Positions 25,201 through 34,438 of a stretch of 64,000 nucleotides of DNA are shown here, piece after piece. Below the pieces are notes generated by a model. The model was given only the letters and a program-made list of their open reading frames with translations, was not told the DNA's origin and did not search any database. Both the position numbers and the translations under genes were made by a program. How positions within the stretch are numbered: position 1 is the first letter of the stretch; each line of letters starts with the position of its first letter. The DNA is from Castor canadensis. Its lineage: Eukaryota; Chordata; Mammalia; Rodentia; Castoridae. The stretch is from positions 76,077,501 through 76,141,500 of the forward strand of contig NC_133386.1 in the NCBI RefSeq assembly GCF_047511655.1, written 5' to 3'.

Positions 25201-26119
25201 TAATATATGCACTCATGGCTATAAACTTTCCTCTCAGGACTGCCTTTGCTGTGTCTCATAGGTTCCGGTAGGTTGTGTTTTCATTTTCATTGACTTCCAA
25301 GAACTTTTTAATTTCCTCTTTTATTTCATCGATGATGCATTGTTCATTAAGTAATGAGTTATTTAGTTTCCAGCTGTTTGCATGTTTTTTGTCTTTACTT
25401 TTGTTGTTGAGTTCTACTTTTACTGTATTGTGATCAGATAGTATGCACGGTATAATTTCTGTTTTCTTATATTTGCTGAGGCTTGCTTTGTGCCCTAGGA
25501 TATGATCTATTTTGGAGAAGGTTCTATGGGCTGCTGGGAAGAATGTATATTATGTAGAAGTTGGATGAAATGTTCTGTAGACAGCAATTTGGTCCATTTG
25601 ATCTATTGTATGTTTTAGATCTTGGATTTTTTTATTAATTTTTTGTTTGGATGACCTATCTATTGATGATAATGGGGTGTTAACGTGTCCCACAACCACT
25701 GTGTTGACATTAATATATGCTTTTAGGTCTTTCAGGGTATGTTTGATGAAATTGGGTGCGTTGACATTGGGTGCATACAGGTTGATGATTATTATTTTCT
25801 TTTGGTCTATTTCCCATTTTATTAGTATGGAATGTCCTTCTTTATCTCGTTTGATCAATGTAGGTTTGAAGTCTACTTTGTCAGAGATAAGTATTGCTAC
25901 TCCTGCCTGTTTTCGGGGGCCATTGGCTTGGTAAATCTTCTTCCAGTCTTTCATCCTAAGCCTGTGCTTATTTCTGTCAGTGAGATGGGTCTCCTGTAAG
26001 CAACAAATTGTTGGATCTTCCCTTTTAATCGATTTCGTCAAGCTGTGCCTTTTGATGGGTGAATTAAATCCGTTAACATTAAGTGTTAGTACTGATAGGT
26101 ATGTGGTGATTCCTGTCAT
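22261..26119 (-). pseudogene. L1 copy 1 ORF2 (endonuclease / reverse transcriptase), multiply broken
   Basis: Starts MTGITTYLSVLTLNVNG. The endonuclease part keeps the N and E motifs (LTLNVNG, LQETH), but GDFN is changed to GHVN at 25679-25690, removing a catalytic Asp. A TAA follows at 25550-25552 where copy 2 has CAA. The +1 frameshift at the 24677-24706 hairpin, and a TAA within KALR(K)L at 24266-24268, break the RT. The FADD box is still readable at 24014-24025. Confidence 0.85.
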
Positions 26120-26169
26120 TTAGTTGTCTTAGTTGTTTGAAGGTTTGATTGTGTGTACCTAACTTGATG

Positions 26170-27361
26170 TTACTCTCTACTGTCTTGCTTTTTCTTTTCC
26201 TGTGGTTTGGTGCTGCCTGTCTTTTCATGGTTAAGTTGGGTTTCACTTTCTGTGTGCAGAATCCCTTGAAGAATCTTTTGTAGTGGTGGCTTTGTGGTCA
26301 CATATTGTTTTAGTTTCTGCTTATCATGGAAGACTTTTATTGCTCCATCTATTTTGAATGATAGCTTTGCTGGGTAGAGTATCCTGGGGTTGAAGTTATT
26401 TTCATTCAGTGCCCGGAAGATCTCACCCCACGCTCTTCTTGCTTTTAATGTTTCTGTTGAGATGTCTGCTGTGGTTTTGATGGGTTTACCTTTGTTTTTT
26501 CTCTCTTACAGCCTTCAATATTCTTTCCCTAGTTTCTGAACTTGTTGTTTTAATCATGATATGTCGTGGGGTAGTTCTATTTTGATCTGGTCTGTTTGGT
26601 TTCCTGGAGGCCTCTTGCATTTGTATGGGAATATCTTTCTCTAGATTTGGGAAATTTTCCGTTATTATTTTGTTGAATATATTACGCATTCCCTTCGCTT
26701 GCACCTCTTCTCCTTCTTCTATGCCCGTGATTCTCAACTTTGGTCTTTTGATGGAGCCAGTGAGTTCTTGCATTTTCTTTTCACAGGTCTTGAGTTGTTT
26801 AATTAATAGTTCTTCGGTTTTTCCTTTAATTACCATTTCATCTTCAAGTTCTGAGATTCTGTCTTCTGTTTGTTCTGTTCTGCTGGATTGGCCTTCCGTT
26901 TTGTTTTGCAGTTCTGTTTCGTTCTTTTTTCTGAGGTTTTCCATATCCTGGCTGGTTTCTTCTTTAATGTTGTCTATTTTTGTCCTGAGTTCATTTATCT
27001 GTTTATTCATCGTGTTCTCTGTTTCACTTTGGTGTTTATACAGTGCTTCTATGGTTTCCTTTATTTCTTCTTTTGCTTTTTCAAATTCTCTATTTTTGTT
27101 GTCTTGGAATTTGTTGAGTGTCTCCTGTACATTTTGGTTGACCCTATCCAGTATCATCTCTATAAAATTCTCATTGAGTACCTGTAGTATGTCTTCTTTT
27201 AAATTATTCTTGTGGGCTTCATTGGGTCCTTTAGCATAGTTTATCTTCATTTTGTCGGAGTCTGGATCTGCGTATCTGTTTTCTTCATTCCTCTCTAGTT
27301 CCTGTACTAATTTTTTGCTGTGGGGAAATTGGTTTCCCTGTTTTTTCTGTCTTCCCGTCAT
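26170..27361 (-). pseudogene. L1 copy 1 ORF1 (RNA-binding chaperone), frameshifted
   Basis: Starts MTGRQKKQGNQFPHSKKL. A long coiled coil rich in E, K and N (about residues 60-190) is followed by an RRM-like core (PKLRITGIEEGE region). Relative to copy 2 an 11-bp deletion near 26495 shifts the frame, and translation stops shortly after REKKQR, 291 residues from the start. The C-terminal domain remains readable in another frame. L1 ORF1p coats L1 RNA as trimers. Confidence 0.85.
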
Positions 27362-28121
27362 TGTCTTTGGTGTTGTTACTGTCTCTGTACTGTGTGCAAT
27401 TAAATATTTTCTAGCTTGTAATAATAACAATGGTAATATTTAGAATGGAAGGGTGAGTGGGGATGGAAAGCAAGAAGTTAAAGAAAAGGGAAAAACAAAC
27501 AGACAAGAAGGAGAAAACAGAACAAGGAATCACACAAGAAAGTTTCAAAGGTATAAACAGGGAGCGTTAGTTTACTAATCGACAGTAAGCTGAACAGACT
27601 TAGAGAGACAGAGAGAGGATTGAAAATAAAAAATAAAAAGAATACAGATAAGAATAAAAATAAAAAATAAGTAAATGAAAGAAATATCTGTATATAAAAA
27701 TAAAATGAAAAATAGAAAATTAAAAAAAAAACCAAAAAACCAAAAAACCTCCAAGTTCAAATGCAATGAAGTTTCAGTCTTAATAATTTGGGTGTCCATA
27801 TCAGTCTCCAATCCTGGAGATGGTGCCTCAGATGTTGTTCTGTAGTTGTCTCATCAAGGGGATGCATGAAGTAGAACAAAACTTGTCCGTGTCTTCCCAA
27901 GCCGTCTGGGCGCGGGCGACTGGCAGCCTGGGTGCCCTCCTTGTTTCTCCATTTAACGTGAAGTGGAGATTCTCTGCGTTGGCTGGAGGTGTGGAGGGGT
28001 CAAAGTTTTGCCTCTTCTCGGTGATTTTGCCTGCAAAGTGTGTCTCCAGCGTCTCCAAGATTTCACTATAGGAGGCTCACTTTCTGCTTCCTCCCTCTAG
28101 CCGCCATGTTGGAATCCTCTC
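27362..28121 (-). promoter_or_regulatory. L1 copy 1 5' UTR / internal promoter (spliced form)
   Basis: On the element's strand it opens near GGATTCCAACATGGCGGC (YY1-like core) and is GC-rich for about 240 bp. At 27882/27881 it changes abruptly into the ORF1-proximal half, which is rich in T and in TTTTTATTTTTA-type tracts. The junction coincides with the splice sites inferred from copy 2. About 105 bp near the 5' end (about 28000-28105) are absent from copy 2. Confidence 0.8.
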
Positions 28122-28260
28122 CAGTTCCCTCATTTGTAAAATGTGAATTAATAGTATCTACATTGTGTGGTTATTTTGGTTATTAACTGGAATAGTTCAT
28201 GGAAAATGCATAAAATGGTGCTCAGCACATAGAATGTGCCATCACTAGGAACATTTGTTG
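28122..28260 (+). repeat. MIR, right part
   Basis: Continues the MIR interrupted at 21785: CATTTGTAAAATGTGAATTA, then GTGCTCAGCACATAGAATG. Sequence to about 28320 may be a second diverged MIR. Confidence 0.75.
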
Positions 28261-28319
28261 CTTTGTCTCATTTTTATTCACAACACTGTAAAGATAGCTA
28301 CTATTAGCCTCCATTTTTT

Positions 28320-28730
28320 GCTTGAAGTACAACTTGTAGAAAAGTACAGAATGCATAATTACATAGTTTTATGAATTTTTAACCACAGCCCAGGTCAAGA
28401 TATAAAACATTTGTAGCACCCCAGCAGGTTGTCTTCTCATACCATAAATTACTTTTGCTTTTGTTTTTGATTTTTTATAAGTATAATTGCATAGTCTTTG
28501 TGTTTTGTTTCTTTTGCTCAACTCTGCTTTTGAAATTTATCCATATTGCATACATTAGTAATTCATTTTCTTTTGTTATTGTGTAGTCCACTGGGAATAT
28601 GACATAATTTATTTACACATTCTAACCGTAGAAGGTCATTTGGATGGCTTAGAGTTTGGGGCTATTATGAATAATAACTGTTGTGGATATTGTTATATGT
28701 ATATTGATAGATGTGTATGCATTTTTCTTT
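28320..28730 (-). repeat. Old L1M-type element, left part, interrupted by L1 copy 2
   Basis: Antisense old L1: CCCAGGTCAAGATATAAAAC, then TTTTGCTCAACTCTGCTTTTG and GGCTATTATGAATAATAACT patterns. It resumes after copy 2 at 35812. Confidence 0.75.
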
Positions 28731-28748
28731 CTTTTTTTTTTTTTTTTT

Positions 28749-28843
28749 ATGGATTGGCAGATTTAATATTGTGAAAATGGCCATACTACCAGAAACCATC
28801 TACAGATTCAATGTAATTCTTATTTTTTTTTTTGTATGTACAC
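28749..28843 (-). mobile_element. Putative 3'-transduced segment of L1 copy 2
   Basis: Lies between L1 copy 2's own A-rich 3' end and a second, terminal poly(A) (T-run 28732-28748), inside the TSD. Read on + it is an L1 ORF2 piece (GRFNIVKMAILP), so the source locus had an older L1 in opposite orientation downstream. On the element's strand an ATTAAA signal (reverse complement at 28762-28767) ends 12 bases before the terminal A-tail. Confidence 0.7.
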
Positions 28844-29357
28844 TGTTCTTTTTTTTTATTTTATTTTTTTTTTCATTTTTCTTTTATTATTCATATGTGC
28901 ATACAAGGCTTGGTTTATTTCTCCCCCCTGCCCCCACCCCCTCCGTTACCACCCACTCCACCCCCTCCCGCTCCCCCCCTCAATACCCAGCAGAAACTAT
29001 TTTGCCCTTATCTCTAATTTTGTTGTAGAGAGAGTATAAGCAATAATAGGAAGGAACAAGGGGTTTTGCTGGTTGAGATAAAGATAGCTATACAGGGCAT
29101 TGACTCACATTGATTTCCTGTGCGTGGGTGTTACCTTCTAGGTTAATTCTTTTTGATCTAACCTTTTCTCTAGTACCTGGTCCCCTTTTCCTATTGGCCT
29201 CAGTTGCTTTAAGGTATCTGCTTTAGTTTCTCTGCATTAAGGGCAACAAATGCTAGCTAGTTTTTTAGGTGTCTTACCTATCCTCACCCCTCCCTTGTGT
29301 GCTCTCGCTTTTATCATGTGCTTATAGTCCAATCCCCTTGTTGTGTTTGCCCTTGAT

Positions 29358-32300
29358 CTAATGTCCACATATGAGGGAGAACATACGATTTTTGGTCTTT
29401 TGAGCCAGGCTAACCTCACTCAGAATGATGTTCTCCAATTCCATCCATTTACCAGCGAATGATAACATTTCGTTCTTCTTCATGGCTGCTTAAAATTCCA
29501 TTGTGTATAGATACCACATTTTCTTAATCCATTCGTCAGTGGTGGGGCATCTTGGCTGTTTCCATAACTTGGCTATTGTGAATAGTGCTGCAATAAACAT
29601 GGATGTGCAGGTGCCTCTGGAGTAACAGTCTTTTGGGTATATCCCCAAGAGTGGTATTGCTGGATCAAATGGTAGATCGATGTCCAGCTTTTTAAGTAGC
29701 CTCCAAATTTTCTTCCAGAGTGGTTGTACTAGTCTACATTCCCACCAACAGTGTAAGAGGGTTCCTTTTTCCCCGCATCCTCGCCAACACCTGTTGGTGG
29801 TGGTGTTGCTGATGATGGCTATTCTAACAGGGGTGAGGTGGAATCTTAGTGTGGTTTTAATTTGCATTTCCTTTATTGCTAGAGATGGTGAGCATTTTTT
29901 CATGTGTTTTCTGGCCATTTGAATTTCTTCTTTTGAGAAAGTTCTGTTTAGTTCACATGCCCATTTCTTTATTGGTTCATTAGTTTTGGGAGAATTTAGT
30001 TTTTTAAGTTCCCTGTATATTCTGGTTATCAGTCCTTTGTCTGATGTATAATTGGCAAATATTTTCTCCCACTCTGTGGGTGTTCTCTTCAGTTTAGAGA
30101 CCATTTCTTTTGATGAACAGAAGCTTTTTAGTATTATGAGGTCCCATTTATCTATGCTATCTCTTAGTTGCTGTGCTGCTGGGGTTTCATTGAGAAAGTT
30201 CTTACCTATACCTACTAACTCCAGAGTATTTCCTACTCTTTCTTGTATCAACTTAAGAGTTTGGGGTCTGATATTAAGATCCTTGATCCATTTTGAGTTA
30301 ATCTTGGTATAGGGTGATATACATGGATCTAGTTTCAGTTTTTTGCAGACTGCTAACCAGTTTTCCCAGCAGTTTTTGTTGAAGAGGCTGCTATTTCTCC
30401 ATCGTATATTTTTAGCTCCTTTGTCAAAGATAAGTTGCTCATAGTTGTGTGGCTTCATATCTGGATCCTCTATTCTGTTCCACTGGTCTTCATGTCTGTT
30501 TTTGTGCCAGTACCATGCTGTTTTTATTGTTACTGCTTTGTAATATAGTTTGAAGTCAGGTATCGTGATACCTCCTGCATTGTTCTTTTGACTGAGTATT
30601 GCCTTGGCTATTCGTGGCCTCTTGTGTTTCCATATAAATTTCACAGTAGATTTTTCAATCTCTTTGATGAATGTCATTGGAATTTTGATGGGAATTGCAT
30701 TAAACATGTAGATTACTTTGGGGAGTATAGACATTTTTACTATGTTGATTCTACCAATCCATGAGCATGGGAGATCTCTCCACTTTCTATAGTCTTCCTC
30801 AATCTCTTTCTTCAGAAGCTTATAGTTTTCCTTGTAGAGGTCTTTCACATCTTTTGTTAGATTTACACCTAGGTATTTGATTTTTTTTGAGGCTATTGTA
30901 AATGGAATTGTTTTCATACATTCTTTTTCCGTTTGCTCATTGTTAGTGTATAGAAATGCTAATGATTTTTCTATGTTGATTTTATATCCTGCTTCTTTGC
31001 TATAGCTATTGATGATGTCTAGAAGCTTCTGAGTAGAGTTTTTTGGGTCTTTAAGGTATAGGATCATGTCATCTGCAAATAGGGATATTTTGACAGTTTC
31101 TTTACCTATTTGTATTCCTTTTATTCCTTCTTCTTGCCTAATTGCTCTGGCTAGGAATTCCAGTACTATGTTGAATAGGAGTGGAGATAGTGGGCATCCT
31201 TGTCTGGTTCCTGATTTTAGAGGGAATGGTTGTAATTTTTCTCCGTTAAGTATTATGCTGGCTGTAGGTTTGTCATCTATAGCTTTTATAATGTTGAGGA
31301 ACTTTCCTTCTATTCCTAGTTTTCTTAGAGCTTTTATCATGAAATGATGTTGGATCTTATCAAAGGCTTTTTCTGCATCCATTGAGATGATCAAGTGGTT
31401 TTTGTCTTTGCTTCTGTTAATGTGGTTTATTACGTTTATTGATTTTCGTATGTTGAACCACCCCTGCATCCCTGGGATGAAGCCTACCTGGTCGTGGTGA
31501 ATAATCTTTTTGATGTGTTGCTGAATTCGATTTGCCATTATTTTGTTGAGGATTTTTGCATCAATGTTCATTAAGGAGATTGGCCTATAGTTCTCCTTTT
31601 TGGAGGTGTCTTTGCCTGGTTTTGGGATAAGTGTAATACTGGCTTCATAAAATGTGTTTGGCAGTTTTCCTTCCCTTTCTATTTCATGGAACAGTTTAAG
31701 CAGGGTTGGTATCATTTCTTCTTTAAAGGTCTGATAGAATTCAGCAGAGAATTCTATCAGGTCCTGGACTTTTCTTTTTGGGGAGACTCTTGATTGCTGC
31801 TTCAATTTCATTTTGTGTTATAGGTGTATTCAGGTGATTAATTTCTTCTTGGTTCAGTTTTGGATGATCATATGTATCTAGAAATCTGTCCATTTCTTTT
31901 AGATTTTCAAATTTATTTGAATATAGGTTCTCAAAATAGTCTCTGATGATTTCCTGGACTTCCATGGTGTTTGTTGTTATCTCCCCTTTTGCATTCCTGA
32001 TTCTACTAATTTGGGTTTTTTCTCTCCTCATTTTAGTCAGGTTTGCCAGGGGTCTATTGATCTTGTTTATTTTTTCAAAGAACCAACTTTTTGTTTCATT
32101 AATTCTTTGTATGGTTTTTTTGGTTTCTATTTCGTTGATTTCAGCTCTTATTTTTATTATTTCTCTCCTTCTATTCGTTTTGGGATTTGCTTGTTCTTGT
32201 TTTTCTAGGAGTTTGAGATGTATCATTAGGTCATTGATTTGGGATCTTTCAATCTTTTTAATATATGCACCCATGGCTATAAACTTTCCTCTCAGGATTG

Positions 32301-33185
32301 CCTTAGGTGTGTCCCATAGGTTCCGGTAGGTTGTGTTTTCATTTTCATTGACTTCTAGGAACTTTTTAATTTCCTGTTTTATTGCATCGATGATCCATTC
32401 TTCATTAAGTAATGAGTTATTTAGTTTCCAGCTGTTTGCATGTTTTTTGTCTTTACTTTTGTTGTTGAGTTCTACTTTTACTGCATTGTGGTCAGATAGT
32501 ATGCATGGTATTATTTCTATTTTCTTATATTTGCTGAGGCTTGCTTTGTGCCCTAGGATATGATCTATTTTGGAGAAGGATCCATGGGCTGCTGAGAAGA
32601 ATGTATATTGTGTAGAGGTTGGATGGTTGGATGAAATGTTCTGTAGACATCTACTAGGTCCACTTGATGTATTGCATATTTTAGATCGTGGATTTCTTTA
32701 TTGATTCTTTGTTTGGATGACCTATCTATTGATGATAATGGAGTGTTAAAGTCTCCCACAACCACTGTGTTGGCGTTTATATATGGTTTTAGGTCTTTCA
32801 GGGTATGTTTGATGAAATTGGGTGCGTTGACATTGGGTGCGTACAGATTGATGATTATTATTTCCTTTTGGTCTATTTCCCCTTTTATTAGTATGGAATG
32901 TCCTTCTTTATCTCGTTTGATCAATGTAGGTTTGAAGTCTACTTTGTCAGAGATAAGTATTGCTACTCCTGCCTGTTTTCGGGGGCCATTGGCATGGTAA
33001 ATCTTCTTCCAGCCTTTCATCCTAAGCATATGCTTATTTCTGTCGGTGAGATGAGTCTCCTGTAAGCAACAAATTGTTGGATCTTCTTTTTTAATCCATT
33101 TTGTCAAACGGTGTCTTTTGATGGGTGAATTAAGTCCATTAACATTAAGTGTTAGTACTGATAGGTATGTGGTGATTCCTGCCAT
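29358..33185 (-). pseudogene. L1 copy 2 ORF2 (endonuclease / reverse transcriptase), broken at three places
   Basis: Starts MAGITTYLSVLTLNVNGLNS. The endonuclease motifs LTLNVNG, LQETH, NLYAPN and GDFN (32745-32756) are intact up to an 8-bp tandem duplication at 32618-32633 that shifts the frame before the SDH region. The Z/linker region reads to SPGPDRILC. Then a +1 frameshift at the 31731-31760 hairpin leads into a long open frame (31811-29490) with the complete RT domain, including FADD at 31068-31079, and the Cys-rich [18 protein letters not shown] segment. A TAA after YTMEF replaces a TAT present in copy 1, removing about 43 C-terminal codons. Confidence 0.9.
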
Positions 33186-33235
33186 TTAGTTATCTTAGTT
33201 GTTTGAAGGTTTGATTGTGTGTACCTAACTTGATG

Positions 33236-34438
33236 TTACTCTCTACTGTCTTGCTTTTTCTTATCCTGTAGTTTGGTGCTGCCTGCGTTTTCATGGTTAA
33301 GTTGGGTGTCACTTTCTGTGTGCAGGATCCCTTGCAGAATCTTTTGTAATGGTGGCTTTGTGGTCACATATTGTTTTAGTTTCTGCTTATCATGGAAGAC
33401 TTTTATTGCTCCATCTATTTTGAATGATAGCTTTGCTGGGTAGAGTATCCTGGGGTTGAAGTTATTTTCATTCAGTGCCCGGAAGATCTCACCTCACGCT
33501 CTTCTTGCTTTTAATGTTTCTGTTGAGAAGTCTGCTGTGATTTTGATGGGTTTACCTTTGTATGTTACTTGTTTTTTCTCTCTTGCAGCCTTCAATATTC
33601 TTTCCTTAGTTTCTGAACTTGTTGTTTTAATGATGATATGTCGTGGAGTAGTTCTATTTTGATCTGGTCTGTTTGGTGTCCTGGAGGCCTCTTGCATTTG
33701 TATGGGAATATCTTTCTCTAGATTTGGGAAATTTTCCGTTATTATTTTGTTGAATATATTACGCATTCCCTTCGCTTGCACCTCTTCTCCTTCTTCGATG
33801 CCCATGATTCTCAAGTTTGGTCTTTTGATGGAGTCGGTGAGTTCTTGCATTTTCTTTTCACAGGTCTTGAGTTGTTTAATTAATAGTTCTTCAGTTTTTC
33901 CTTTAATTACCATTTCATCTTCAAGTTCTGAGATTCTGTCTTCTGTTTGTTCTATTCTGCTGGATTGGCCTTCCGTTTTGTTTTGCAGTTCTGTTTCGTT
34001 CTTTTTTCTGAGGTTTTCCATATCCTGGCTGTTTTCTTCTTTATTGTTGTCTATTTTTGTCCTGAGTTCATTTATCCATTTATTCATTGTGTTCTCTCTT
34101 TCACTTTGGTGCTTATACAGTGCTTCTATGGTTTCCTTTATTTCTTCTTTTGCTTTTTCAAATTCTCTATTTTTATTGTCTTGGAATTTCTTGAGTGTCT
34201 CCTGTACATTTTGGTTGACCCTATCCAGTATCATCTCTATAAAATTCTCATTGAGTACTTGTAGTATGTCTTCTTTTAAATTATTCTTGTAGGCTTCATT
34301 GGGTCCCTTGGCATTGTTTATCTTCATTTTGTTGGAGTCTGGCTCTGAGTTTCTGTTCTCTTCATTCCCCTCTGGTTCCTGTAGTAATTTTTTGCTGTGG
34401 GGAAACTGGTTTCCTTGTTTTTTCTGTCTTCCTGTCAT
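33236..34438 (-). pseudogene. L1 copy 2 ORF1, truncated by one nonsense codon
   Basis: Starts MTGRQKKQGNQFPHSKKLLQ. Coiled coil, then RRM core (RPNLRIMGIEEGEEVQAKGM), then the start of the C-terminal domain. A TGA ends it at 33494-33496 after LKARRA, where copy 1 has TGG (Trp), so 314 of about 400 residues would be made. The remaining C-terminal domain is intact in frame to the ancestral TAA at 33236-33238, so a single G-to-A change accounts for the loss. Confidence 0.88.

Larger units (their letters stand above)
21786..28121 (-). mobile_element. L1 retrotransposon, copy 1 (near full length)
   Basis: A 6.3-kb L1, antisense to SNX14, flanked by the 14-bp TSD CAGTTCCCTCATTT (21772-21785 and 28122-28135). 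On its own strand: 5' UTR (28121-27362) beginning near a YY1-like ACATGGCGGC site, ORF1 (27361-26170), a 50-bp spacer, ORF2 (26119-22261), a 3' UTR and a short A-tail (T-run at 21786-21792). It is dead: ORF1 has an 11-bp deletion, and ORF2 has several stops and frameshifts and a destroyed endonuclease motif. Its 5' UTR lacks a 709-nt intron-like segment found in copy 2. An AT-rich expansion of about 50 bp at 23230-23280 is absent from copy 2. Confidence 0.93.

Noticed and set aside
26625..27239. 204-codon + strand ORF opposite L1 copy 1 ORF1, with a similar 196-codon one at 33702-34292
   Set aside because: Antisense shadow of the L1 ORF1 coiled coil; its Ser/Phe/Leu-rich sequence mirrors the A-rich sense strand.
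27478..27811. Hydrophobic ORFs (78-85 codons, minus strand) in the L1 copy 1 5' UTR, looking like a membrane protein
   Set aside because: They are translations of a T-rich tract and are not kept in copy 2; codon content is compositional.
28005..28110. Second L1 5' UTR intron explaining the roughly 105-bp difference between copies
   Set aside because: The borders lack GT and AG at the required positions.
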